From Alphaproteobacteria bacterium (lineage in GTDB: Bacteria; Pseudomonadota; Alphaproteobacteria; CAAGCB01; CAG-977): a stretch of DNA of 64,000 nt. The notes beneath the pieces are model-generated. The model did no database searches and was not told the DNA's origin. It was given only the letters and a program-made list of their open reading frames with translations. The position numbers and the translations under genes are program-made. Position 1 is the stretch's first letter. Each line of letters begins with the position of its first letter. Below are positions 7,304 through 17,480 of this stretch, piece after piece. Location of the stretch: the NCBI GenBank assembly GCA_900768465.1, contig CAAGCY010000013.1, forward strand, positions 1 through 64,000. Reading direction: 5' to 3'.

Positions 7304-8752
7304 ATGGCGCAGGAACAAAACAAAAAACTGGGGCTGGCGGCGCTGGCATGCGTCGTCGTCAGCTCGATGGTCGGGGGCGGGATTTACAGCCTGCCCCAAA
7401 ACATGGCGGCGGGGGCAAGCGCGGGCGCGGTATTGCTGGCGTGGCTGGTCACGGGCGTCGGCATGTATTTTTTGGCAAATTCGTTCCGAATCCTGTCCGA
7501 CGCGCGATCCGATTTGACCGCAGGGGTATACATGTACGCCCGCGCGGGATTCGGTGCGTTCGCGGGCTTTACAATCGGGTGGGGCTATTGGCTGTGCCAG
7601 ATTTTCGGCAACGTCGGCTATGCCGTGATTACCATGGACGCGCTGAATTACTTTTTCCCGCCGTACTTTGCGGGCGGCAACGGCATTTATTCCATTATCG
7701 GCGGATCTTTGCTGATTTGGGTGTTCAACTGTATCGTTTTGCGCGGCGTGAAAAGGGCAAGCGTTGTCAACATCATCGGAACGGCGTGCAATATCGTGCC
7801 TTTGCTGGTTTTCATCCTGATTATGGCTTTTGTGTTCAAAGCAAGCACCTTTGACGTTGACTTTTGGGGCAATATGGCTTCACACGGCAAAAGCTTGGGA
7901 TCCGTTCCCGACCAAATCAAAAGCACCATGCTGGTAACGCTTTGGGCTTTCATCGGGATTGAAGGGGCGGTCGTTTTGTCCGATCGCGCCCGCAACAAAG
8001 CCGATGTCGGCAAAGCGACTTTTATCGGATTTTTGGGCTGTTTGGCGATTTATGTTCTGCTGTCCGTTTTGCCTTACGGCTTTATGAACCACGCAGAGCT
8101 TGCCGCCGTACCCAATCCGTCCACCGCGGGCGTACTGGAAGCCGCCGTCGGCAAATGGGGCAGCCGCTTGATGAACGGCGGACTGCTGATTGCCGTGCTT
8201 TCCAGCTGGCTGGCGTGGACGATGATTACGGCCGAAATCCCCTTCGCCGCCGCGAAAAACGGAACGTTCCCGCGCGTCTTTGCCCGCGAAAACGTCAACG
8301 GCGCGCCCAATGTTTCCCTGTGGGTCGGCAGTTCGCTGATGCAGGCGGCGATTTTCATGGTGTACTTTTCCAACGACGCGTGGAACACCATGCTGTCGAT
8401 TACGGGCGTGATGGTTCTGCCCGCTTATTTGGTCAGCATGGGCTTTTTGTGGAAAATGTGCGAAGACGGAGAATATCCGCAAACCGCCGTTTCTCCGCGT
8501 TCCGAAGCGTTGCTGTCGTCAATGTTCGGGTCGCTTTACGCCGTGTGGCTGATTTACGCGGCGGGACTGCAGTATTTGCTGATGGCGGTGCTGTTCCTTG
8601 CGCTCGGCGTCCCCGTCTTTGTGTGGGCAAGACGCGAAAACGCCCCGAACGAACCCGTCTTTAACGGACGAGAGCCGTGGGCGGCGGGCGCGCTGGTTGC
8701 CGTCGCGCTGATTGCCGTGTTTTTGTTTTCGCGCGGCGTTCTGAAAATCTGA
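7304..8752 (+). CDS. aaxC: Arginine/agmatine-type antiporter, APA family (AaxC-like)
   Basis: A 482-aa inner membrane transporter with about twelve hydrophobic helices. The N-terminal SSMVGGGIYSLPQNMAAGAS carries the glycine-rich substrate-binding signature of basic amino-acid/polyamine antiporters (ArcD/AaxC branch), and IGIEGAVVLSDRAR occupies the helix-6 region. Following aaxB by 12 bp with its own AAGGA site, it probably exchanges external arginine for internal agmatine. Arginine/ornithine exchange (ArcD) is the alternative, but no arginine deiminase genes are in sight. A terminator-like hairpin follows at 8761-8786. Confidence 0.88.
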   Translation: MAQEQNKKLGLAALACVVVSSMVGGGIYSLPQNMAAGASAGAVLLAWLVTGVGMYFLANSFRILSDARSDLTAGVYMYARAGFGAFAGFTIGWGYWLCQIFGNVGYAVITMDALNYFFPPYFAGGNGIYSIIGGSLLIWVFNCIVLRGVKRASVVNIIGTACNIVPLLVFILIMAFVFKASTFDVDFWGNMASHGKSLGSVPDQIKSTMLVTLWAFIGIEGAVVLSDRARNKADVGKATFIGFLGCLAIYVLLSVLPYGFMNHAELAAVPNPSTAGVLEAAVGKWGSRLMNGGLLIAVLSSWLAWTMITAEIPFAAAKNGTFPRVFARENVNGAPNVSLWVGSSLMQAAIFMVYFSNDAWNTMLSITGVMVLPAYLVSMGFLWKMCEDGEYPQTAVSPRSEALLSSMFGSLYAVWLIYAAGLQYLLMAVLFLALGVPVFVWARRENAPNEPVFNGREPWAAGALVAVALIAVFLFSRGVLKI

Positions 8753-8760
8753 AAAATCGA

Positions 8761-8788
8761 AAAGCGGCGGGTCAAACCGCCGTTTTCC
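8761..8788 (+). terminator. Terminator hairpin after aaxC
   Basis: AAAGCGGCGG (8761-8770) pairs with CCGCCGTTTT (8777-8786), with one G-T wobble and a 6-nt loop. The T-tract forms part of the right arm. Confidence 0.6.
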
Positions 8789-8791
8789 CGC

Positions 8792-8820
8792 TTGTCCCGA
8801 AAAAGGTTCGGTGCTATTCT
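8792..8820 (+). promoter_or_regulatory. Candidate promoter for the CNNM/CBS gene
   Basis: TTGTCC (8792-8797), a 17-bp spacer and TATTCT (8815-8820) sit 29 bp before the ATG at 8850 and directly after the aaxC terminator. Confidence 0.45.
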
Positions 8821-8849
8821 GTAAAAGTCTTGTTTTTACAGAGGATTCT

Positions 8850-9920
8850 ATGACTCTTTTAATTATTTTGGTGGTTTTGACCGTCGGCATTTCCTTTACC
8901 TGTTCGCTGATGGAAGCGACGCTGTTGTCGGTAACCCCCAGTTATATCGCCAGCTTGGAGGAAACCAAGCCCGTTCTTTACAAAAAAATATCGAATCTGA
9001 AAGCCCACATCGACCGCCCGCTGTCCGCGATTTTGATTTTAAACACCGTCGCCAACACCGCCGGCGCGGCGTGTATCGGCGCGCAGGTCGCCGCCGTGTT
9101 CGGACAGAAATGGGTCGGCTGGGCATCCGCCATTATGACCGTGCTGATTTTGTCGTGCAGCGAAATCCTGCCCAAAACCATCGGCGCGACTTATTGGCAG
9201 AAATTGCTGGGATTTTTGTGCTTTATGCAGTCCATCATGCTGTTTTGTCTGGCGCCGTTCATCAAGCTGTTTGAAATCCTGACAAACTTAATCAAGCCCA
9301 AAAACGCGCCCAAAAACAACATCCGCGAAGAAATCGGCGCGCTGACAAAAATGGGCTATACGGAAAAAATGCTGGACGAAGACGAATATCACGTCATCAG
9401 CAACACGCTGAACATGGACAACATCAAAATCAAAGACTTGCTGACCCCGCGCAACGTGTGCGCGACCGTTTTGGCGGACATCAGCATCCGCGAATTCATC
9501 GAAACGGCGACTCAACATTCGTTTTCGCGCTACCCCGTTATGAAAAACGAAGACGAGGAAGTCTTTATCGGCTACGTCCACAAATCCGATTTAATCGGCA
9601 AAGACCCGTCGCTGGGCATCAAAGATTTAATCCGCCCGATTTTGGAAATCGCTTCGTCGTCCAACGCGGATTACGTCTTTACGGAAATGCTGCGTTCCCA
9701 CAACCATATCGGCGTTGTGTTCGACGAACTGGGGACTTGGCTGGGCATCGTTACGCTCGAAGATATCCTGGAAACCATTTTGGGCAAGGAAATCCTTGAC
9801 GAAACGGACAAAGTCCCCGATATGCGAACGTACGCCAAAATGGTTTGGACAACCAAACGGCAAAAGGACAAAACGCTGAAAGTCAACGTTATTGCGCCCG
9901 AACAGCCTACGGATAGCTGA
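8850..9920 (+). CDS. CNNM (DUF21)/CBS-domain membrane protein
   Basis: A 356-aa protein. Residues 1 to about 165 form a DUF21/CNNM transmembrane domain (CSLMEATLLSV, NTVANTAGAA, SCSEILPKTIGATY). A CBS pair follows (MDNIKIKDLLTPRN to VTLEDILETILGKEI, about 185-320). The C-terminal CorC/HlyC transporter-associated domain is absent. Relatives are linked to magnesium or other divalent-cation export and are sometimes called hemolysin C by homology. ATG 8850 follows GAGGA and matches the family start; the upstream in-frame start at 8811 would overlap the promoter. The 3' end overlaps the convergent Sel1 gene by 14 bp. Confidence 0.85.
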   Translation: MTLLIILVVLTVGISFTCSLMEATLLSVTPSYIASLEETKPVLYKKISNLKAHIDRPLSAILILNTVANTAGAACIGAQVAAVFGQKWVGWASAIMTVLILSCSEILPKTIGATYWQKLLGFLCFMQSIMLFCLAPFIKLFEILTNLIKPKNAPKNNIREEIGALTKMGYTEKMLDEDEYHVISNTLNMDNIKIKDLLTPRNVCATVLADISIREFIETATQHSFSRYPVMKNEDEEVFIGYVHKSDLIGKDPSLGIKDLIRPILEIASSSNADYVFTEMLRSHNHIGVVFDELGTWLGIVTLEDILETILGKEILDETDKVPDMRTYAKMVWTTKRQKDKTLKVNVIAPEQPTDS

Positions 9921-10623
9921 TTAAGCAATACTGCTTTTTATCGTTCAACAGCCCGCAGACGCGTTTGACGTCCGCGGGTTTTCCTTTGATATACAAGCGG
10001 ATGTATTTTCCCTTTTCGGGCAGGGAAACCTGCGTTTCAACGGTTTTGAACCCCTTTAATTCGGGATAAGTCTGCCGCAGCTCTTTCCACCCCTTGTCCA
10101 GCGTTTCCTGCGTGTAATAGGATGCCAAGTGCGCGTAAAGGGGCGGTTCTTTGCGCTTGGTTTCCTTGCGCGGTTTTGCGGACTGTTTGACGGGCGACAG
10201 GATTTCTTCGTCGGCGGGGAATTCATCCAAATCGGCTTTCAAGTCCTCCAGCCGTTTTTTGGCTTTCGCATAGCCCTGATCCGCCGACCGCTCCAGCCAA
10301 AGCGTGCCTTCCTCCTCGTTGCGGGGAACGCCCTCGCCGCGCAGGTACATCACGCCCAAATTGTATTGCGCGCCCGCCGATCCGTTTTTCGCCGCCGTAA
10401 AATACCAATAAGCGGCTTGGGTCAAATCCTGAGACACACCCTTTCCCCAGCGGTACAAATGACCGACATTGCGCTGAGCCGACGCGTCGCCCTGCTCCGC
10501 CGCCGCCTGCCATTCGGTAAAAGCGCGCTCGTAATCTCCCGCGGCAAACGCTTTGCGTCCCGTTTCAAAATCGGCGAAAGCGGGCGTTGAAAAAATCATT
10601 AAAAACAAAAGCAGAAAAGGCAT
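9907..10623 (-). CDS. Exported Sel1-repeat protein with C-terminal SPOR-like domain
   Basis: The 238-aa precursor has a signal peptide ending TPAFA (about residue 17). Two to three Sel1 repeats follow (about 32-128), including the hallmark 'AQYNLGVMYLRGEGV'. A Lys/Pro-rich linker leads to a C-terminal domain (about 163-238) with the YYTQETLDKGW...VCGLLNDKKQYC pattern of a SPOR-like peptidoglycan-binding module. It starts nine bases after mltG with a GGAGGG site, so it is the tail of the fab-mltG run. The context suggests a periplasmic cell-wall role; the SPOR call is moderately sure. Confidence 0.75.
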   Translation of the reverse strand: MPFLLLFLMIFSTPAFADFETGRKAFAAGDYERAFTEWQAAAEQGDASAQRNVGHLYRWGKGVSQDLTQAAYWYFTAAKNGSAGAQYNLGVMYLRGEGVPRNEEEGTLWLERSADQGYAKAKKRLEDLKADLDEFPADEEILSPVKQSAKPRKETKRKEPPLYAHLASYYTQETLDKGWKELRQTYPELKGFKTVETQVSLPEKGKYIRLYIKGKPADVKRVCGLLNDKKQYCLISYP

Positions 10624-10632
10624 AACGCCCTC

Positions 10633-11802
10633 CTATTGTTTCGGCTGTTCCACGGGAATCGAATCGATAATGTCCAGCGAAACGTCTTCGGGTTCCATCG
10701 GCTCATCGGGTTCTTCGGCAACAACGGGAGCAGGCGGCGGAACAGCCGTCTTTTTATTGTTTTTCGACGCCGCCCGTTCTTTGGCTTTCAGCGCCGCCAA
10801 TCGGGCTTTGCGCCGCGCCAAGCGTTTCTGAACGCGCGCTTTTTTCCACGCGGCAATGTTGCGCCGGTGCTGGTCGAACGTTTGAGAAAAGACGTGCCCG
10901 CCCGTTCCGTCCGCGACGAAATACAGCTCGTTTGTTTTCAAAGGCTGCAAAACCGCCAAAATCGAATCGCGCCCCGGATTGCAAATCGGCGCGGGCGGCA
11001 GTCCGCGATTGACATAAGTGTTGAACGGATGCGGCGTTTTCAAATCCTTGTGCGTCAAACGGCGGTTCAGTTCCATCGATCCGTCGGTTACGGCGTAAAT
11101 CACCGTCGGATCGGTTTGCAGACGCATACCTTTGCGCAAACGGTTCACAAATACGGCGGCAATGCGCGGACGTTCGGCGGGAACAGACGTTTCTTTTTCC
11201 ACAATCGACGCCATAACCAAAGCTTCCGCCTTGGTTTTATAAGGCAAATCGTCGGCGCGGTATTCCCATAAATCGTCGATTGTTTTTTGCATGGATTCGC
11301 GCATTCTGTCCGCAATGACTTTGCGCGGCACGCCATAGCCGAACACATACGTTTCGGGCAGCAAAGCCCCGTTTGCGGGCGGTTCGGGCAATTCGCCGAA
11401 CAATCCCGCCGTTTCCAGCAGAATATCGTAAATCTGGCGGCTGGTTTTGCCTTCGGGAATCGTGACGCGGCGCACCAAAGTCTGCCCGCCCGTCAAAACC
11501 CCCAGAATTTCTTTTGCGCTGGCATGCGCGGGAATACGGTATTCGCCCGTTTTCAGCTGAGTCGATTTGCCCGACAAACGGGCGGCGACTTTGAAAACGG
11601 CAACGCTTTTCAGCAGTCCGTCTTTTTTCAAACGAAGGGCAATCCGCCCCAGATTGTCGCCTTTTTCAACCAAGACAACGGTCGGTTCCGCCGCATCGTT
11701 TTGTTCGTAAAGCAGCGAATAGTAACTGAAGACGCTTCCGCCCGTCAGCAAAATGGCGAGCAGAACCAACAATTTCAATAAAAAGCGCCCGCCCGCTTTC
11801 AT
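10633..11802 (-). CDS. mltG: Endolytic murein transglycosylase MltG
   Basis: MltG cleaves nascent glycan strands at the inner membrane and sets strand length. The 389-aa protein has an N-terminal transmembrane helix (8-30), a LysM-like segment, and the YceG signatures TIPEGK (114-119), LPETY (148-152), ASIVEKET (198-205, catalytic Glu202), LQTDPTVIYA and FNTYVNRGLPPAPICNPG. Beyond about residue 330 there is an unusual Arg/Lys/Ala-rich, then Pro/Glu-rich extension of about 60 residues. It begins three bases after the fabF stop, the usual alphaproteobacterial fabF-mltG arrangement. Confidence 0.95.
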   Translation of the reverse strand: MKAGGRFLLKLLVLLAILLTGGSVFSYYSLLYEQNDAAEPTVVLVEKGDNLGRIALRLKKDGLLKSVAVFKVAARLSGKSTQLKTGEYRIPAHASAKEILGVLTGGQTLVRRVTIPEGKTSRQIYDILLETAGLFGELPEPPANGALLPETYVFGYGVPRKVIADRMRESMQKTIDDLWEYRADDLPYKTKAEALVMASIVEKETSVPAERPRIAAVFVNRLRKGMRLQTDPTVIYAVTDGSMELNRRLTHKDLKTPHPFNTYVNRGLPPAPICNPGRDSILAVLQPLKTNELYFVADGTGGHVFSQTFDQHRRNIAAWKKARVQKRLARRKARLAALKAKERAASKNNKKTAVPPPAPVVAEEPDEPMEPEDVSLDIIDSIPVEQPKQ

Positions 11803-11805
11803 GAT

Positions 11806-13065
11806 TTAAACGGCTTTGAAAATAACGGAAGCGTTCGTTCCGCCGAAGCCGAACGAGTTGGACATCACGGCTTCAAGCTTGCGTTCTTTGGCTTTCAGCG
11901 GCACCAAGTCCATATCTTCCGCGCCTTCGATGGGGTCTTCCAAGTTCAACGTCGGCGGCAAAAGACCTTCGTTCAGCGCTTTCAGGCAGAAAATCGCTTC
12001 GACCGCGCCCGCCGCGCCCAACAAATGCCCGATGCTGGACTTTGTGGACGACATGGACACTTTGGTCGCATAGTCGCCGAAAACGGATTTGACCGCGTTG
12101 ACTTCCAGAATGTCGCCCGCAGGGGTCGACGTGCCGTGCGCGTTGATGTAGCCGATTTGTTCGACGTTCATCCCCGCGTTTTTCAACGCCATGCGCATCG
12201 CATGCTTCGATCCGCGGCTGTCCGCGGCGGGGGCTGTGACGTGATAACCGTCGCCCGACAAACCGTAGCCCGCGACTTCGCCGTAAATTTTCGCGCCGCG
12301 CTTTTTGGCGTGTTCGTATTCTTCCAAAACGACGACGCCCGCGCCTTCGCCCATGACGAAACCGTCATGACCTTTGTCCCACGGACGGGACGCTTTTTCG
12401 GGGGTGTCGTTATAGCTTGTGGACAACGCTTTCGCCTGCGCAAAGCCCGCCATCGCCAGCGGATAAACCGCGGCTTCGGCACCGCCCGCGACCATTACGT
12501 CGGCATCGCCCCACATAATCAGACGGGCGGCGTCGCCAATGGCGTGAGTCCCCGTCGCGCACGCCGTAACGCACGCATGGTTCGGACCGTAGAAACCGTA
12601 CTTAATCGACAACTGTCCCGAAATCAGGTTAATCAGGCAGGACGGAATAAAGAACGGGCTGATGCGGCGCGGACCGTGTTCTTTGAGCGTAACGGCGCTC
12701 TCGGAAATCGCGCTTAAACCGCCGATGCCCGACCCGATCATCACACCCGTGCGGAAACGGTCTTCGTCGGTTTCGGGCTTCCATCCCGAATCTTCGACGG
12801 CGTCGATACCGGCACACACGCCGTACAAGATGAACGGGTCGACGCGGCGCTGGTCTTTGGGAGCCATGACGGTATCGGGATCAAATTCGTTTTCACCCTT
12901 GCCGAAAAACACTTGTCCTGCGATTTTGGCGGTCATTTCGGACACATCAAACTTTTGGACTTTCGAGATTCCCGATTTACCGTGAATCAGTCCTTGCCAT
13001 GTTTTATCCACTCCGCGTCCCATCGGGGACAGCAAACCCATACCGGTTACGACGACTCTTCTCAT
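11806..13065 (-). CDS. fabF: 3-oxoacyl-ACP synthase II FabF
   Basis: FabF condenses malonyl-ACP with acyl-ACP in fatty-acid elongation. The 419-aa thiolase-fold protein has the complete catalytic triad: Cys169 in TACATGTH, His310 in NAHGTSTPAGD and His347 in SSIGHLLGAAG. The C-terminal NSFGFGGTNAS motif is intact. The start MRRVVVTGMGLLSP is the normal family N-terminus. It lies 89 bp downstream of acpP and is closely followed by mltG. Confidence 0.97.
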   Translation of the reverse strand: MRRVVVTGMGLLSPMGRGVDKTWQGLIHGKSGISKVQKFDVSEMTAKIAGQVFFGKGENEFDPDTVMAPKDQRRVDPFILYGVCAGIDAVEDSGWKPETDEDRFRTGVMIGSGIGGLSAISESAVTLKEHGPRRISPFFIPSCLINLISGQLSIKYGFYGPNHACVTACATGTHAIGDAARLIMWGDADVMVAGGAEAAVYPLAMAGFAQAKALSTSYNDTPEKASRPWDKGHDGFVMGEGAGVVVLEEYEHAKKRGAKIYGEVAGYGLSGDGYHVTAPAADSRGSKHAMRMALKNAGMNVEQIGYINAHGTSTPAGDILEVNAVKSVFGDYATKVSMSSTKSSIGHLLGAAGAVEAIFCLKALNEGLLPPTLNLEDPIEGAEDMDLVPLKAKERKLEAVMSNSFGFGGTNASVIFKAV

Positions 13066-13154
13066 ATTTTCACCTTGTGATGTGAGATTGGATTAAAAGA
13101 ACAAATGCCGATTCCCCGCCCAAGACGGAAAACCGGCACCGTTACAGATTGTTC

Positions 13155-13388
13155 TTAGACGTGTTTGCTGATGTAGTCAATAGCGTCCTGAACCGTCAGG
13201 ATTTTTTCCGCGGCATCGTCGGGGATTTCGACAGAGAATTCTTCTTCGAAAGCCATAACCAATTCGACGGTATCCAGGCTGTCAGCGTTCAAGTCGTCGA
13301 TGAAGCTGGACGAATCCGTCACTTTGGAAGCGTCAACTCCCAAGTGTTCAACGACAATTTTCTTTACGCGTTCGGCAATATCACTCAT
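13155..13388 (-). CDS. acpP: Acyl carrier protein AcpP
   Basis: A 77-aa acidic four-helix protein carrying fatty-acid intermediates on phosphopantetheine attached to Ser37, in the motif LNADSLDTVELVM. The length and sequence are canonical. It sits between fabG and fabF, as in most proteobacteria. The 113-bp upstream gap holds a candidate promoter of its own, which fits the high expression expected for acpP. Confidence 0.98.
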   Translation of the reverse strand: MSDIAERVKKIVVEHLGVDASKVTDSSSFIDDLNADSLDTVELVMAFEEEFSVEIPDDAAEKILTVQDAIDYISKHV

Positions 13389-13421
13389 TTTTAATTCCTC
13401 TTGTTAAACACGGTGCAGGGG

Positions 13422-13451
13422 ATTAAAAATCCGATGCACTCACGAAAGCAA
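13422..13451 (-). promoter_or_regulatory. Candidate acpP promoter
   Basis: On the minus strand TTGCTT (13446-13451) and TTTAAT (13422-13427) are separated by 18 bp in the fabG-acpP gap. Confidence 0.35.
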
Positions 13452-13501
13452 CATCTTTTAGCACAGATTTTTCGATTTGACCAGAAAAAAAGGACATATC
13501 G

Positions 13502-14236
13502 TCAAATCATCGCCATCCCGCCGTTGACGTGGATGGTTTGTCCCGTAATATACGACGCTTCGTCGCTGGCAAGAAACACCACGGCGTTTGCGACGTCTTC
13601 GGGCAAACCCAAGCGCGCCATCGGAATGTTGCGGGTCAGTTTTTCTTTTGCTTCTTCGGGCAAAGCGTCGGTCATCGGGGTTTTGATAAATCCCGGCGCA
13701 ACGCAGTTTGCCGTAATGCCGCGCGAAGCAACTTCCGCAGCCAGACATTTTGTCATCGCAATCATGCCCGCTTTGGATGCGGCGTAGTTCGCCTGTCCGG
13801 GGTTGCCGATCACGCCCACAATCGACGCCATGCTGACGATGCGGCCGTAACGGCGCTTCATCATTCCGCGAATGGCGGCGCGAGCCAGACGGAAACCTGC
13901 CGTCAAGTTCACTTTCAAAACCAAATCCCAATCTTCGTCTTTCATACGCATGAACAGATTGTCTTTGGTCAAGCCGGCGTTGTTGATTAAAATATCAATC
14001 GCACCGGCGGCTTTTTCGGCTTTGGCGACCAAAGCGTCGATGTCCGCGCCGTCGCCCAAGTTGCACGAAAAAGCAAAAACCCTGTCTTTCAATTCGGCGG
14101 CGTAAGCGTCCAGTTTTTCCTGATTCATATCCGTCAGGATGACCGTCGCGCCCGCGTCATGCAATTTTTTCGCAATCACGCGGCCGATACCGCCCGTCGC
14201 GCCTGTTACCAGAGCGCATTTCCCTGTAAAATCCAT
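13502..14236 (-). CDS. fabG: 3-oxoacyl-ACP reductase FabG
   Basis: An NADPH-dependent short-chain dehydrogenase that reduces 3-oxoacyl-ACP. The 244-aa sequence has the Rossmann motif GATGGIG (12-18), NNAG (85-88) and the catalytic Ser138, Tyr151 and Lys155 (YAASK). The C-terminal ITGQTIHVNGGMAM is typical. Position fabD-fabG-acpP-fabF confirms the role over other SDRs. It starts 18 bp after fabD. Confidence 0.97.
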   Translation of the reverse strand: MDFTGKCALVTGATGGIGRVIAKKLHDAGATVILTDMNQEKLDAYAAELKDRVFAFSCNLGDGADIDALVAKAEKAAGAIDILINNAGLTKDNLFMRMKDEDWDLVLKVNLTAGFRLARAAIRGMMKRRYGRIVSMASIVGVIGNPGQANYAASKAGMIAMTKCLAAEVASRGITANCVAPGFIKTPMTDALPEEAKEKLTRNIPMARLGLPEDVANAVVFLASDEASYITGQTIHVNGGMAMI

Positions 14237-14254
14237 TTCTTTTTTCCTTTCGGT

Positions 14255-15196
14255 TTAAAGCGTTTTCAAAAAAGATTCGATGTCGGCGGGCGTGTTGAGC
14301 GTCACCGCTTTCAAATCGGGCGAAATGCGTTTTGCCAAACCCGACAAAACCTTGCCCGCGCCTGCTTCGACAATCGTATCGACGCCGTTTTCCATAGCGA
14401 ACAGCATGCTTTCACGCCATCTGACCGCACCCGTTACCTGTGCCGTCAGCAATTTGCGGATGTCGTCGGCTTTGACCACGGGGGCAGCCGTTACGTTCGC
14501 AATGACGGGAAAGCGCAAATCTTTGATGTCCGCCGCCGCCAAAGCCTGTTCCATGACGACAGCCGCGGGCTGCATCATCGGGCTGTGGAACGGCGCGCTG
14601 ACCGCCAGTTTCACGGCGCGTTTCAATCCCTTTTTCCCCGCGATTTCAACGGCGCGGTCAATCGCCGCCGTCGAACCGCTGATAACGACCTGCCCCGGGG
14701 CGTTGTCGTTCGCCGCGACGCAAACATCGCCTTGCGCGGCTTCCGCGGCGATTTCACGGGCGATTTCAACGGTCGCGCCGATTAACGCCGCCATGCCGCC
14801 TTTGCCCACGGGCACGGCTTCCTGCATCGCTTTGCCGCGCGTTCTGAGCAAACGCGCCGCCGTCGTGATATCGAAAGCCCCCGCCGCGCACAACGCCGAA
14901 TATTCGCCCAAGGAATGCCCCGCGGCATACTTGAACGTTTCGGCAAGCGAGATTTTTCCTTCCTGCTGCAGGACGCGGACGACCGCCATGCTGACCGCCA
15001 TCAAAGCGGGCTGGGCATTTTGAGTCAACATCAAATCCTGCGCGTCGCCGTCAAACATCAGCGCGCTTAAATTTTCGTTCAAAGCGTCGTCGACTTCCAA
15101 AAAGACTTCGCGCGCGACCGTGAACGCGTCCGCCAAATCCTTGCCCATGCCGACGAATTGCGACCCTTGACCCGGAAAAACCAAAGCTGAAGCCAT
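14255..15196 (-). CDS. fabD: Malonyl-CoA:ACP transacylase FabD
   Basis: FabD loads malonyl groups onto ACP. The 313-aa protein has the oxyanion-hole motif PGQGSQ (8-13), the nucleophile Ser95 in AAGHSLGEYSAL and the catalytic His204 in SAPFHSPMM. AGGAGA precedes the ATG. It is the first gene of the minus-strand run fabD-fabG-acpP-fabF-mltG-Sel1. The upstream gap to dnaX carries the SRP RNA on the other strand. Confidence 0.96.
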   Translation of the reverse strand: MASALVFPGQGSQFVGMGKDLADAFTVAREVFLEVDDALNENLSALMFDGDAQDLMLTQNAQPALMAVSMAVVRVLQQEGKISLAETFKYAAGHSLGEYSALCAAGAFDITTAARLLRTRGKAMQEAVPVGKGGMAALIGATVEIAREIAAEAAQGDVCVAANDNAPGQVVISGSTAAIDRAVEIAGKKGLKRAVKLAVSAPFHSPMMQPAAVVMEQALAAADIKDLRFPVIANVTAAPVVKADDIRKLLTAQVTGAVRWRESMLFAMENGVDTIVEAGAGKVLSGLAKRISPDLKAVTLNTPADIESFLKTL

Positions 15197-15330
15197 CGAA
15201 TTTTCTCCTTATCAGAAACAAATTGGAAAACAGAAAAGACCAACTTTGCCCCGTTTGTCAAGCATTGTTGCAAAAACGGCTGAAAATAAGGCGTTCACCC
15301 CTCTTTTTTTCGTTAATAAAAAAGTAACGC

Positions 15331-15358
15331 TTGCGTTTTCGCCCGAAATTCGGATAAA
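15331..15358 (+). promoter_or_regulatory. Candidate promoter of the SRP RNA
   Basis: TTGCGT (15331-15336), a 16-bp spacer and GATAAA (15353-15358) would start transcription within a few bases of the predicted RNA 5' end at about 15367. The -10 match is partial. Confidence 0.4.
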
Positions 15359-15366
15359 TAGATGTC

Positions 15367-15457
15367 GGAAGTCGGCGCGGACGCGGCGGTCGCCAACCCG
15401 GTCAGGTTCGGAAGAAAGCAGCCGTAACGATTTTGCGGCGGGTCGCGTCCGATTTCC
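15367..15457 (+). ncRNA. ffs: 4.5S-type small signal recognition particle RNA
   Basis: The conserved domain IV core is visible: GGTCAGG, a GGAA-type tetraloop region, then GAAGAAAGCAGCC (about 15400-15423), where Ffh binds. The flanks pair into a long hairpin: GGAAGTCGG (15367-15375) with CCGATTTCC (15449-15457), and the inner GC-rich segments also pair. A position immediately upstream of dnaX-ybaB-recR is the usual alphaproteobacterial location. The ends are inferred from the pairing, so they may be off by a few bases. Together with FtsY and Ffh (not in this window) it targets membrane proteins co-translationally. Confidence 0.93.
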
Positions 15458-15483
15458 TTTAAAGATTTTCCCGCGGGGACTCC

Positions 15484-17162
<1,679 letters not shown>

Positions 17163-17166
<4 letters not shown>

Positions 17167-17474
17167 AAAACTTTGCCGACATTATGAAAAAAGCGCAGCA
17201 AATGCAGCAGAAAATGACCGATATGCAAAAAGAGCTTGAATCCGCCGAAGTCACAGGCGCGGCGGGCGCGGGCATGGTGCAGGTCGTCATGACGGGCGAC
17301 GGCAAAGCGCGCAAAGTCAGCATCGACCCGTCGGTCGCGCAAGATACCGAAGTGCTGGAGGATTTGCTGGTTGTCGCGATTAACGACGCGCGGCAAAAAG
17401 CCGACGAACTGGTCGCGCAGAAAACCGACGCGATGAAAAGCGGGCTGAATTTGCCCTTTAAACTGCCGTTCTAA
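17163..17474 (+). CDS. ybaB: YbaB/EbfC nucleoid-associated protein
   Basis: A small dimeric DNA-binding protein of 103 aa with the family pattern: a Met/Gln/Lys-rich N-terminal helix (MKKAQQMQQKMTDMQKEL), a central sheet VVMTGDGKARKVSIDP and a C-terminal helical NDARQKADEL region. Its start overlaps the dnaX stop as ATGA and recR follows within seven bases. This is the classic dnaX-ybaB-recR unit. Confidence 0.95.
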
Positions 17475-17480
17475 AAGAAA

